Below, piece after piece: positions 7,165 to 14,307 of a DNA stretch of 14,605 nt. The DNA comes from an uncultured Clostridia bacterium (GTDB taxonomy: Bacteria > Bacillota > Clostridia > TANB77 > CAG-508). Each line of letters starts with the position of its first letter. Position 1 is the first letter of the stretch. A program made the translations under genes and the position numbers. A model generated the notes under the pieces. It saw only the letters and a list, made by a program, of their open reading frames with translations. It searched no databases and was not told where the DNA came from. Where the stretch lies: contig CALYBF010000020.1 in the NCBI GenBank assembly GCA_944393755.1, forward strand, positions 1-14,605. Direction: 5' to 3'.

Positions 7165-7346
7165 TTCCTCACAACCTTTTCTGTTTTTGTCCCTTTTTTG
7201 GCGATACAAAATACAATTTCTATAATAATTATATTTTAATATAGTATAGTTTACCACATTTTATAACGAATATCTACTATTTTAAGATTATATTTTAATT
7301 TATTTATTCATTTTTTCATTGTTTTTTCTTATTTTTATTTTTAGAA

Positions 7347-7372
7347 AAAATAAAAACCCTATCTAGGGTTTT
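7347..7372 (-). terminator. Terminator of the Spo0E-like gene, overlapping its stop codon
   Basis: AAAACCCT (7353-7360) and AGGGTTTT (7365-7372) form a perfect 8-base-pair stem with a 4-base loop. T-rich sequence follows on the minus strand. The stem includes two bases of the TAA stop. The arrangement is symmetrical enough to be bidirectional. Confidence 0.8.
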
Positions 7373-7526
7373 AAGTGCAAACTAATTTATTCTTGTTTTG
7401 TTTGTAATACTTAGCAATAAGGTCATCTAACTCAATACTAAGTTTATAAGTTATATTATAATCATCACCTTGTTCAATACTTTTATTTAATTTATCTCTT
7501 AAAACACAAATTTCATCATTTAACAT
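7371..7526 (-). CDS. Spo0E-like small protein (aspartyl phosphatase family)
   Basis: This is a 51-residue protein starting MLNDEICVLRDKLNKS at the ATG at 7526, behind a good AAGGAG ribosome binding site with 8-base spacing. It should fold as two helices joined by a short loop. The second helix carries SIELDDLIAKYY, matching the SxELD motif that defines Spo0E-like proteins. In Bacillus, Spo0E, YisI and YnzD dephosphorylate Spo0A~P and so delay sporulation. By inference this protein may act on the phosphorylated Spo0A of this organism. It is transcribed alone: a terminator overlaps its stop codon, and a repeat-containing upstream region (7527-7666) separates it from the M16 genes. The basis is one short motif plus size and helical pattern; no other function suggests itself. 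Confidence 0.8.
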   Translation of the reverse strand: MLNDEICVLRDKLNKSIEQGDDYNITYKLSIELDDLIAKYYKQNKNKLVCT

Positions 7527-7552
7527 ATTTATCTCTCCTTTTTATTTATTAT

Positions 7553-7629
7553 CTTTCGTATGATTATAAATTAACACACAAAAATTCTTAAGTCAAGTAT
7601 TTTCAATGTTTTTTGTCAACTTTCGTATG
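7553..7629 (-). promoter_or_regulatory. Upstream region of the Spo0E-like gene with a 10-base direct repeat
   Basis: CATACGAAAG (minus strand) occurs exactly at 7562-7553 and again at 7629-7620, 67 bases apart. Between the copies the minus strand carries TTGACA and TTGACT and a perfect TATAAT just before the proximal copy. The TTGACT-to-TATAAT spacing is 22 bases, too long for sigma-A; TAATTT at 17 bases is a weaker alternative. The promoter is therefore uncertain, but the repeats bracketing it look operator-like. Confidence 0.4.
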
Positions 7630-7646
7630 TCAAGAAAACAGAAAAT

Positions 7647-7653
7647 TCGACAA
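7647..7653 (-). promoter_or_regulatory. Spo0A-box-like TGTCGAA upstream of the Spo0E-like gene
   Basis: The minus strand reads TTTGTCGAATTTT, an exact match to the TGTCGAA Spo0A-box core, about 120 bases upstream of the Spo0E-like start. A single 7-base match is weak evidence by itself; its place in front of a Spo0A-pathway gene is what makes it notable. Confidence 0.3.
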
Positions 7654-7660
7654 ATATAAA

Positions 7661-7705
7661 TAAGAAAAAACGGCATTTTTAAATTTATATTAAAAATACC
7701 GTTTT
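7661..7705 (-). terminator. Terminator of the M16 peptidase pair
   Basis: The arms 7667-7680 and 7692-7705 pair over 14 positions. The single non-Watson-Crick pair is G-U only in the minus-strand transcript, which fits a terminator for the minus-strand genes. A long T-run follows on that strand. Confidence 0.85.
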
Positions 7706-7730
7706 AAAAACAAAATTTTTATCTACTTTT

Positions 7731-9017
7731 CTACTTATTTTCCACAATAGAAAGTACCATTTTATCTTCTTTAAATACATCTTTTAACAATTGATTTAAA
7801 TATTCGATATTTATAGTCTCAATATTTTCTAAATAGTCAAAACTACAAATACCTCTAAAATAATCAGCTAAAAACATTCTCGAAACATTCTGTACATCAT
7901 CATATTCTCTAACATAATTACCATAACACATTTTCTTAATTCTCTCAAAATCTAATTCATTTATACCTTCTTCTTTTAGTTTAGTTACTGTTTCTTTAAA
8001 CTTAGTAAATACTTCTTTAGGGTTACTAGAAATACCACTAATTAAAATATGAGCATAACCTTTACCAAACTCATAACTTAAAGACTGTTCTCCAAAAATA
8101 ATGCTATCTTTATATAATTCTTGGTAAAGACTAGAACTTCTACCTAAAATAAGATTTAATAAAATATCTATCCCAATATCTTTTTTTACAATAAAAGATT
8201 TATCTTCTTTATTATTATTTTCTACATCTTTAATTCCTATAGTATACATAGGAATACTAACTTCTAAATTTTGTACCACTTCTTTTTTAACGATAGAATC
8301 TGGCTCTTCAGGATATATTCTTTTAATCTCTCCGCTTGGTTTATTTGTAATTAATCTTTTCTTAACTTCTTCTAATAATTTTTCTGGTTCAAAATCTCCC
8401 GAAATAACCATTACCATATTAGAAGGGTGATAAAAAGTCTTATAACATTTATATAATATTTCTTTATCTATTTTACTTATTGTCTCTTTAGTACCTGTTA
8501 TATCTATTTTAATAGGGTTATTATGGTACATTGCTTCTAATGTATTTAAATAAACTCTCCAATCTGGATAATCATCATACATACTAATTTCTTGACCAAT
8601 TATTCCTTTTTCTTTTTCCACATTTTCATCTGTAAAATATGGGTGTTGTACATAGTCCATTAATTCGTCCATTGCTTCATAAAAATTATCAGTACACTCA
8701 AATAAATAAGCTGTATGGTCATTTGTTGTATATGCATTTGCATTAACACCTAAAGCTGTTAAAACATCTAAACTATTAGTACCATTTTCTTGCTCAAACA
8801 TTTTATGTTCTAAAAAATGAGCAACTCCATTTGGTACTTCTGTTACATCTTGTTCTCCTGGTACTATAAATTTATTATCATTTGAGCCGTAATTAGTACC
8901 CCATATCATATATTTTTTCTGGATATCTTTTTTAGGAATAATCATTACAGTCAAACCATTTTGTAATTTTTCTATATACAACTTTTCTTTAACCTTTAAA
9001 TTTTCTATTACTTGCAT
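7731..9017 (-). CDS. ymfH: M16 zinc peptidase, catalytic subunit (YmfH-like)
   Basis: This is a 428-residue M16 (pitrilysin/insulinase) family protein. The inverted zinc motif HFLEH is at 67-71 (His67, His71 as ligands, Glu70 as base), and Glu143 in GQEIS is the likely third ligand. The C-terminal half repeats the M16 fold, with GRSSSLYQELYKDS in the position of the usual SRLFQEVREK segment. No signal peptide or membrane segment is seen, so it should be cytoplasmic. The gene follows the non-catalytic M16 gene by 21 bases. This pairing matches YmfF/YmfH of Bacillus, which annotation pipelines list as associated with EF-P 5-aminopentanol modification; whether that applies here is unknown. The start is ATG behind GGAGAAG. 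Confidence 0.85.
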   Translation of the reverse strand: MQVIENLKVKEKLYIEKLQNGLTVMIIPKKDIQKKYMIWGTNYGSNDNKFIVPGEQDVTEVPNGVAHFLEHKMFEQENGTNSLDVLTALGVNANAYTTNDHTAYLFECTDNFYEAMDELMDYVQHPYFTDENVEKEKGIIGQEISMYDDYPDWRVYLNTLEAMYHNNPIKIDITGTKETISKIDKEILYKCYKTFYHPSNMVMVISGDFEPEKLLEEVKKRLITNKPSGEIKRIYPEEPDSIVKKEVVQNLEVSIPMYTIGIKDVENNNKEDKSFIVKKDIGIDILLNLILGRSSSLYQELYKDSIIFGEQSLSYEFGKGYAHILISGISSNPKEVFTKFKETVTKLKEEGINELDFERIKKMCYGNYVREYDDVQNVSRMFLADYFRGICSFDYLENIETINIEYLNQLLKDVFKEDKMVLSIVENK

Positions 9018-9038
9018 ACGACTTCTCCTTTCAAATAA

Positions 9039-10307
9039 TTAATTTCTTAAAAAATAAATTGTGTTTATTGAAACTCTATTTGCAATATCTAAAATATCTT
9101 CTTTTTTAATATTTTCTATAATTTTAATATAGTCATTTACAGAAACACTAACACCAGTTAATTCTTGTCCAAAATAATAAATCACTTCTGTATCTTGTTC
9201 ATCTCCAATAGTCTTAATAGCTGAGATTACTCCTTTTTTATTGTCTTCTATATCTTCCTCAGTAAACTTGCCTTGTTTCATATCTTCAATTTGTTCTTTT
9301 ATTAAATTTAAAGCTTTTTCATAATTAGATATTTCAATACCTGAATTTATAAAAATAATATTTTTATATCTTAAATAACTAGAAGAAGCAACATAAGCTA
9401 AATTTGCTTTTTCTCTTACATTTTGGAATAGTTTTGAATTTGCAGAACCACCTAATAAACTATTATAAAGTAAAGTAAAATATTTTTGTTCATCATTACT
9501 TAAATTTACATCTAAACCAATTACTAATTTCCCTTGTGTTACATCCATTTTTTCTGTAACAATATTTTCTTCTTTAACTTCTTTTTCTTCATTAGTTGGA
9601 AAAACACAATCTGGCGTTCTTTCTTTTAAACTTTTAACATTTTCATTATCCTCAATTAATTTTTCTGCCTCTTTACTAACATTTCCAGATAGGAATATAT
9701 CAATTTTACAAGTATTAATTAATTCTTTATAATACTCATATAAGTTTTTTCCATCTATTTTATCTAAATCTTCTATATAACCAAACTTATATAAACCAAA
9801 AGGCTTATCTTTATACATCTCTTCAGTACATCTTTCGATTGCGTATTTTGCTTTATTATCTTTTTTACCTTCTATTTTTCTTTTCAAATTATTTTTTTCT
9901 TGCTCTAAATATTCTTCTTTAAAACTCTCATTTTCTATATATGGGTTAAAAGCTATATCTAATAAACTTTCTATTATTGTTTTTAAAGTATTTTCATTTA
10001 CGTTTGGTAAATAATTATCATTAATGCTTTCTATATAAAACTTTAAAACTTGGTTATCACCTGTTTTATCAATACCACAATCAAAACTAGCACCATATAA
10101 TTCTTCCATTTTTTTACTAATTTCTTCTTGTGAATTCATTGTTTTACTACCTCTTCTTAAAAGCAAAGAAATTAGTGCATTTTTTGTTACATCTTCTCTA
10201 GTTATTTTTTTAGTTAAAAATAACGCAAATAAATTTGTTTTAAATTTATCTGTATTTAATATATGGACTTTTATACCTTTTTTAATTTCTTTTACATTTT
10301 GTTCCAT
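9039..10307 (-). CDS. ymfF: M16 family protein lacking the zinc motif, partner subunit (YmfF-like)
   Basis: This is a 422-residue M16-fold protein in which the region that should hold HxxEH reads LISLLLRRGSKTMN, so zinc binding and peptidase activity are not expected. The C-terminal half keeps the M16 signature GGSANSKLFQNVREKANLAY with aromatic residues following, typical of non-catalytic partners. M16 enzymes of this type usually work as a pair of one active and one inactive subunit forming a closed chamber, so this is probably the partner of the downstream gene. It starts with ATG behind a strong AGGAGGT. A TATAAT (10338-10333) upstream may be its -10 box, but I see no good -35. The assignment to YmfF is by arrangement and length. 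Confidence 0.8.
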   Translation of the reverse strand: MEQNVKEIKKGIKVHILNTDKFKTNLFALFLTKKITREDVTKNALISLLLRRGSKTMNSQEEISKKMEELYGASFDCGIDKTGDNQVLKFYIESINDNYLPNVNENTLKTIIESLLDIAFNPYIENESFKEEYLEQEKNNLKRKIEGKKDNKAKYAIERCTEEMYKDKPFGLYKFGYIEDLDKIDGKNLYEYYKELINTCKIDIFLSGNVSKEAEKLIEDNENVKSLKERTPDCVFPTNEEKEVKEENIVTEKMDVTQGKLVIGLDVNLSNDEQKYFTLLYNSLLGGSANSKLFQNVREKANLAYVASSSYLRYKNIIFINSGIEISNYEKALNLIKEQIEDMKQGKFTEEDIEDNKKGVISAIKTIGDEQDTEVIYYFGQELTGVSVSVNDYIKIIENIKKEDILDIANRVSINTIYFLRN

Positions 10308-10370
10308 TTAAAGACCTCCTTTTTTCTCTTATATTATACACCAAAAAATAATTTTTTATATATTTTTTCA

Positions 10371-10405
10371 AAAATAAAATTGGAAGTATAAATATACCCC
10401 CAATT
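10371..10405 (-). terminator. Rho-independent terminator of rpsU
   Basis: The arms 10378-10390 and 10393-10405 pair over 13 positions, with two G-U pairs in the minus-strand transcript. A T-rich tail follows on that strand. It begins 10 bases after the rpsU stop. Confidence 0.85.
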
Positions 10406-10414
10406 ATATGCGTA

Positions 10415-10588
10415 TTAATTAAACTTTCTTTTTCTTGCTGCTTCTGATTTTTTCTTTCTCTTTACGCTAGGTTTTTCATAATGCTCTCTTTTACGTACTT
10501 CTTGAAGTACTCCATTTCTAGCACATTGTCTTTTAAATCTTTTTAAAGCATCTTCTATATTACCATTATTAACTTTTATCTCTGACAT
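10415..10588 (-). CDS. rpsU: Small ribosomal subunit protein bS21 (S21)
   Basis: This is a 57-residue basic protein, MSEIKVNNGNIEDALKRF onward, with KRQCARNGVLQEVRKREHYE and the lysine/arginine-rich tail KPSVKRKKKSEAARKRKFN. That is the normal bS21 pattern and length. bS21 sits on the 30S platform near the anti-Shine-Dalgarno helix and affects initiation. The ATG at 10588 follows an AAGGAGGGG ribosome binding site. It is a single-gene unit with its own near-perfect promoter and terminator. The 57-base leader contains a small CATAC/GTATG hairpin (10611-10626), which might serve control of translation, but that is inference. Confidence 0.97.
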   Translation of the reverse strand: MSEIKVNNGNIEDALKRFKRQCARNGVLQEVRKREHYEKPSVKRKKKSEAARKRKFN

Positions 10589-10651
10589 TAAAATTCCCCT
10601 CCTTCCGGTCCATACAAAAAAGTATGTGGGATAACCCTTATAACGTTATTT

Positions 10652-10681
10652 ATTATACATTAAAATAGCATATTTTGTCAA
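10652..10681 (-). promoter_or_regulatory. Sigma-A promoter of rpsU
   Basis: Perfect hexamers TTGACA (10681-10676) and TATAAT (10657-10652) on the minus strand are separated by 18 bases. The start near 10645 gives a leader of about 57 bases. The -35 box lies only 10 bases after the stop of the J-domain gene. Confidence 0.88.
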
Positions 10682-10691
10682 TAGAAAAACA

Positions 10692-11231
10692 TTAAAATGG
10701 TATCAAACTTCTCAAAAAGCCATTTGTAGCAGGTATAAACCATAAAATAATTCCTAAAATAATAACTATAACAAGAGTTATTATGGCTGCCATCTTATCC
10801 TCTTTTTGAATTTTTCTTGGTCCTTCTTTTTTTATATTTCTCTTTCTAAAAACTTCTTTTAATAAATCTACAATAGACATAAAAGTTCCAACTTTATGTT
10901 GCTTTGTATTAGTTTGTTCATTATTTATATTTTCAGTTCTATAATTATCTGTTTTCTGTTTGTTTTCTATTGTTTTTCTATTATTAGAAGTGTTAGTATT
11001 GTTAAAACTTTTTTCTTTTTCTAGTTCCAAATCATATTGTTCTCTTAAAAAGCTACTAGACAAAACTTTATATGCCTCGTTTAACTCTTTTATTTTTTCT
11101 TCTGCATATATTCTTTCTTCTCCTTGATATAAATCAGGATGATATTTTTTTACTAAAACTTTATATGCTTTTTCTATAACTTCTGTTGAAGCTTTTGGTG
11201 TTACTTCTAATAAATCATAATAATTTTTCAT
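10692..11231 (-). CDS. Membrane-anchored J-domain protein
   Basis: This is a 179-residue protein with an N-terminal J domain (about 1-70): NYYDLLEV, the HPD motif at 31-33, and KIKELNEAYKVLSSSFLREQYD. The HPD loop stimulates the ATPase of DnaK-type Hsp70, so the protein is probably a specialised co-chaperone. A low-complexity Asn/Thr/Lys-rich linker follows (about 74-115), then a basic amphipathic stretch and one hydrophobic segment (about 147-166). There is no G/F region, zinc-finger domain or C-terminal substrate-binding domain, so it is not DnaJ. The topology is likely a cytoplasmic J domain tethered at the membrane. It starts with ATG behind AAAGGAAAA and has its own promoter. No terminator is seen before the rpsU promoter, so read-through into rpsU is possible. 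Confidence 0.88.
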   Translation of the reverse strand: MKNYYDLLEVTPKASTEVIEKAYKVLVKKYHPDLYQGEERIYAEEKIKELNEAYKVLSSSFLREQYDLELEKEKSFNNTNTSNNRKTIENKQKTDNYRTENINNEQTNTKQHKVGTFMSIVDLLKEVFRKRNIKKEGPRKIQKEDKMAAIITLVIVIILGIILWFIPATNGFLRSLIPF

Positions 11232-11261
11232 AAAAATTTTCCTTTCATCTCTTTTGTAACT

Positions 11262-11290
11262 ATTTTATAATAAAAAGTTTTAAATATCAA
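11262..11290 (-). promoter_or_regulatory. Sigma-A promoter of the J-domain gene
   Basis: TTGATA (11290-11285), a 17-base spacer and TAAAAT (11267-11262) lie on the minus strand. The hexamers are near consensus. The predicted leader is about 25 bases. Confidence 0.7.
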
Positions 11291-11309
11291 TAAAAATTTG
11301 TAATTAATC

Positions 11310-11348
11310 AAAAAGACTGCCTTATTTATTTTTATAAAACAGCCTTTT
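11310..11348 (-). terminator. Rho-independent terminator of ftsH
   Basis: AAAAGACTG (11311-11319) and CAGCCTTTT (11340-11348) pair with one wobble, G-U in the minus-strand transcript. The loop is AT-rich and long, about 20 bases. T-rich sequence follows on the minus strand. The hairpin begins 6 bases after the ftsH stop. Confidence 0.75.
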
Positions 11349-11354
11349 ATATTT

Positions 11355-13166
11355 TTATTGTTCATTAAATATTGCTTCAAACTCATCTGCTTCGATTTTT
11401 TCTTTTTCTAACAATATTCCTGCAACTTGATGTAATTTATCTACATTTTCAGAAAGAATTTGTTTTGCTCTATTATAACCTTTATCAACAATTTTCTTTG
11501 TTTCTTCATCAATTACTGCAGCTGTTTCTTCTGAATATTCTTTAGTATGCCCAAAATCTCTTCCTAAAAATACTTCCTCTTGTCCTTGTCCTAATGTTAA
11601 TGTTCCTATCCTATCACTCATACCATATTTAGTAACCATACTTCTTGCAATCTTTGTTGCTCTTTCAATATCATTACTTGCTCCTGTTGATATATCGTTT
11701 AGTATCAAGCTTTCTGCTACTCTACCACCAAGAAGTGATACTATATTTTCTTCCATTTCTGTTTTTGACATAAATGATTTATCTTCTGTTGGTCTATACA
11801 TTGTATATCCACCTGCCATACCTCTTGGTACTATTGATATTTGATGTACAGGGTCTTGTGTTTCTAAGAAATGACTTACTACTGCATGACCTGCTTCGTG
11901 ATATGCAACTAATCTATTTTCTTTATCACTTCTAACTTTTGTTTTCTTTTCTGGTCCCATTGTTACTTTAACCATTGCATCTTCTATTTCTTGCATACCT
12001 ATTTCATTTAAGTTTCTTCTTGCTGCTAAAAGTGCCGCTTCATTTAAAACATTTTCCAAATCTGCACCTGCAAAACCTGAAGTGTTTTTCGCAATTACTT
12101 TTAAGTCAACATCATCTGCAAGTCTTTTCTTTCTACTGTGAACTTCTAATATTTGTTCTCTTGCTTTAACATCTGGCATACCTACTACTATTTGTCTATC
12201 AAATCTTCCTGCTCTTAAAAGAGCTTTATCTAATACATCTGGTCTATTTGTTGCTGCTAATACTATTACACCTTCATTTTCAGCAAAACCGTCCATTTCA
12301 ACTAATAATTGGTTTAATGTTTGTTCTCTTTCATCATGTCCACCACCTAAGCCTGCACCTCTTTGACGTCCCACTGCATCAATTTCATCTATAAATATAA
12401 TACAAGGTGCATTTTTCTTTGCTTGGTCAAATAAGTCTCTAACTCTAGATGCACCAACACCAACAAACATTTCGACAAAGTCTGAACCACTTATTATAAA
12501 AAATGGTACTCCTGCTTCTCCTGCTACTGCTTTTGCTAAAAGAGTTTTACCTGTTCCTGGTTGACCTACAAGTAATACTCCTTTTGGTATTCTTGCACCC
12601 ATATCTGTAAACTTTTTAGGGTTTTTCAAAAATTCAACTATTTCTTCTAATTCTTCTTTTTCTTCATCAACACCTGCGACATCATCAAAAGTTATTCTAT
12701 TCTTATCAGCAGGTGTCATCATTCTAGCTTTACTTTTACCAAAAGACATAGTCTTTCCGCCTGGGTTTCCTTGTCCTGCTCCACCCATCATTAAGAACCA
12801 GAATATAAAGAAGATTATTAATAGACCAAATGGTGTTAAGAAACTAAGTACAGTTACAAATATTGATTGAGACTTTTCTTCTAAAGTAAAAGCTCCTTCT
12901 TTCAAATATTCTTCAGTATAAGTCATAAAGTTTCCTACATCTGGTATATTTACTTCTTTTTTAATTTTATCATCTTTTAATGTTACCATAGCTGTTGTTC
13001 CATCAGCTTGTATTTCAATATCTTCTACATTTCCATTATTGATATTTGTTATCAATTCTGAATATTTAAGTTTAGCATCACTATTTTCAACTATTGATGA
13101 TAAAACAACAATAAAAATTACCCCTATTATTAACCACATTGCTAATGTTTTAATTCCGTTTTTCAA
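11355..13166 (-). CDS. ftsH: ATP-dependent zinc metalloprotease FtsH
   Basis: FtsH is a membrane-anchored hexameric AAA+ protease that extracts and degrades damaged or regulated membrane and cytosolic proteins. It has 603 residues. One membrane segment lies at about 7-25, an extracytoplasmic region at about 26-100, and a second segment at about 103-127. The AAA domain carries Walker A GQPGTGKT (201-208; Gln202 where Pro is more common), the MFVG pore loop (233-236), Walker B IIFIDE (256-261) and the second region of homology ATNRPDVLDKALLRAGRFDR (305-324). The peptidase zinc site is HEAGH (423-427) with Asp499 the likely third ligand. The start codon is TTG (13166-13164) behind a strong GAGGAGG. 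It lies downstream of tilS with its own promoter. Confidence 0.98.
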   Translation of the reverse strand: MKNGIKTLAMWLIIGVIFIVVLSSIVENSDAKLKYSELITNINNGNVEDIEIQADGTTAMVTLKDDKIKKEVNIPDVGNFMTYTEEYLKEGAFTLEEKSQSIFVTVLSFLTPFGLLIIFFIFWFLMMGGAGQGNPGGKTMSFGKSKARMMTPADKNRITFDDVAGVDEEKEELEEIVEFLKNPKKFTDMGARIPKGVLLVGQPGTGKTLLAKAVAGEAGVPFFIISGSDFVEMFVGVGASRVRDLFDQAKKNAPCIIFIDEIDAVGRQRGAGLGGGHDEREQTLNQLLVEMDGFAENEGVIVLAATNRPDVLDKALLRAGRFDRQIVVGMPDVKAREQILEVHSRKKRLADDVDLKVIAKNTSGFAGADLENVLNEAALLAARRNLNEIGMQEIEDAMVKVTMGPEKKTKVRSDKENRLVAYHEAGHAVVSHFLETQDPVHQISIVPRGMAGGYTMYRPTEDKSFMSKTEMEENIVSLLGGRVAESLILNDISTGASNDIERATKIARSMVTKYGMSDRIGTLTLGQGQEEVFLGRDFGHTKEYSEETAAVIDEETKKIVDKGYNRAKQILSENVDKLHQVAGILLEKEKIEADEFEAIFNEQ

Positions 13167-13211
13167 AATAATTCCTCCTCTTGTTTTTTCTTTACATCAC
13201 ATTTCTATTTT

Positions 13212-13240
13212 CTTATAACACATATTTTTTTGTTTGTAAA
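13212..13240 (-). promoter_or_regulatory. Extended -10 promoter of ftsH
   Basis: TTTACA (13240-13235), a 17-base spacer and TATAAG (13217-13212), with TG one base before the -10, make a good extended -10 promoter on the minus strand. The -35 box lies inside the near-palindrome TTGTTTACAAACAA. No clear tilS terminator lies between tilS and this promoter. Confidence 0.72.
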
Positions 13241-13301
13241 CAATTTTTTTATGACGTTTTTATTACAAACAAGCAAGTTTTATAAGATTCTCTACGGCTA
13301 C

Positions 13302-14288
13302 TTAATTTTCCTTAAGAAAATAAATTTTATGATTTTTTACTAAAATTTTTATATTCTTATTTGGTGTTAAATATTTATTACCAATATTATTTTCACAAAG
13401 TTTTATTACATCATCTATATGTACTTTTGATATTTCTTTACTACTTCCAAATAACCTTGTTATAGTATATAAGATTATCCTTGATTTTATTACTTTTTCT
13501 TGTTCATTAAATTTTTTTAAATCTAATACTATTTCATCTTCTTTTTCACTTATTAATAATTCTTTAAATGTATCTAGAAGTACATTTTCTATATAATTTT
13601 CTTCATCTAATACTACTTCTGATAATCTATTTAATGTCTCAATAATGTTAGGATTAAATTCCTTCTCTATATACGGAATCACTATATTCCTAATTTTATT
13701 TCTAGTATAAATATTTTCAAAATTAGTTTTATCTATTCTAGGTTTTAATTTTTTTTCTTCACAATAATTTTCTATTTCAAATCTTTCACACTCTATTAAT
13801 GGTCTTATATATTTACCTCTTTTAACTTCTATTCCTTTTAGCCCAGATATTCCACTTCCTCTTAATATATTCATTATAATTGTTTCGGCCTTATCATTTT
13901 TATTATGTGCTATAGCAATTTTATTAGATTCTGTTTCTTTTAAAATCTCATCAAAAAATTCATATCTTGCGTATCTTCCAGCTTCTTCTGTTCCTGTTTT
14001 ATTATTATTAGCCATTTTTTTAACATCTATACTTTTTGAATAAAAAGGAATTCCATTTTTTGCAGAATATTTTCTAACATATAATTCATCTTCTTTAGCT
14101 TCTTTTCTAATCATATGGTTTACGTGTGCTACACAAAAATTAAAATTAATTATTTTTTTCTTTTTTAAATCATTTAAAATATTTAACATTGCCATTGAGT
14201 CTGGTCCACCTGATACAGCTAATACTATATTATCTCCTTCTTCTATTAAATTATATTTTTTAATTGTTTCTAATACTTTTTCTTCCAT
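13302..14288 (-). CDS. tilS: tRNA(Ile)-lysidine synthase, short form
   Basis: TilS attaches lysine to C34 of the CAU-anticodon tRNA(Ile), so that it reads AUA and is charged with isoleucine; this is essential in most bacteria. The PP-loop SGGPDS is at 26-31. Further family segments are AHVNHMIRKEA (about 54-64), AHNKNDKAETIIMNILRGSG (about 126-145) with GLKGIEVKRGKYIRPL after it, and the tRNA-contact stretch YTRNKIRN. The protein has 328 residues, against about 430-470 in E. coli and Bacillus; the C-terminal domains are reduced or missing, as in the short Aquifex form. No frameshift is visible at the stop. The ATG follows AGGAG. In Bacillus the order is tilS-hprT-ftsH; here hprT is absent and ftsH follows directly. 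Confidence 0.93.
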   Translation of the reverse strand: MEEKVLETIKKYNLIEEGDNIVLAVSGGPDSMAMLNILNDLKKKKIINFNFCVAHVNHMIRKEAKEDELYVRKYSAKNGIPFYSKSIDVKKMANNNKTGTEEAGRYARYEFFDEILKETESNKIAIAHNKNDKAETIIMNILRGSGISGLKGIEVKRGKYIRPLIECERFEIENYCEEKKLKPRIDKTNFENIYTRNKIRNIVIPYIEKEFNPNIIETLNRLSEVVLDEENYIENVLLDTFKELLISEKEDEIVLDLKKFNEQEKVIKSRIILYTITRLFGSSKEISKVHIDDVIKLCENNIGNKYLTPNKNIKILVKNHKIYFLKEN

Positions 14289-14307
14289 ACAAATCTCCTA
14301 ACAAAAT

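Noticed and set aside
6818..7225. Plus-strand open frames opposite lysC, including a hydrophobic 87-codon one
   Set aside because: They mirror the lysC coding strand; the hydrophobicity comes from the complement of Lys/Glu-rich codons.
7165..7257. In-frame extension of lysC by 31 codons upstream of MDTLVLKFGG
   Set aside because: KFGGSS is normally within the first ten residues of aspartokinases; the extension has no family sequence, and no clear ribosome binding site was seen at its start.
7566..7600. TTGACT and TATAAT as a standard sigma-A promoter of the Spo0E-like gene
   Set aside because: The spacer is 22 bases, outside the usual 16-19 range, so it is not called as a firm promoter.
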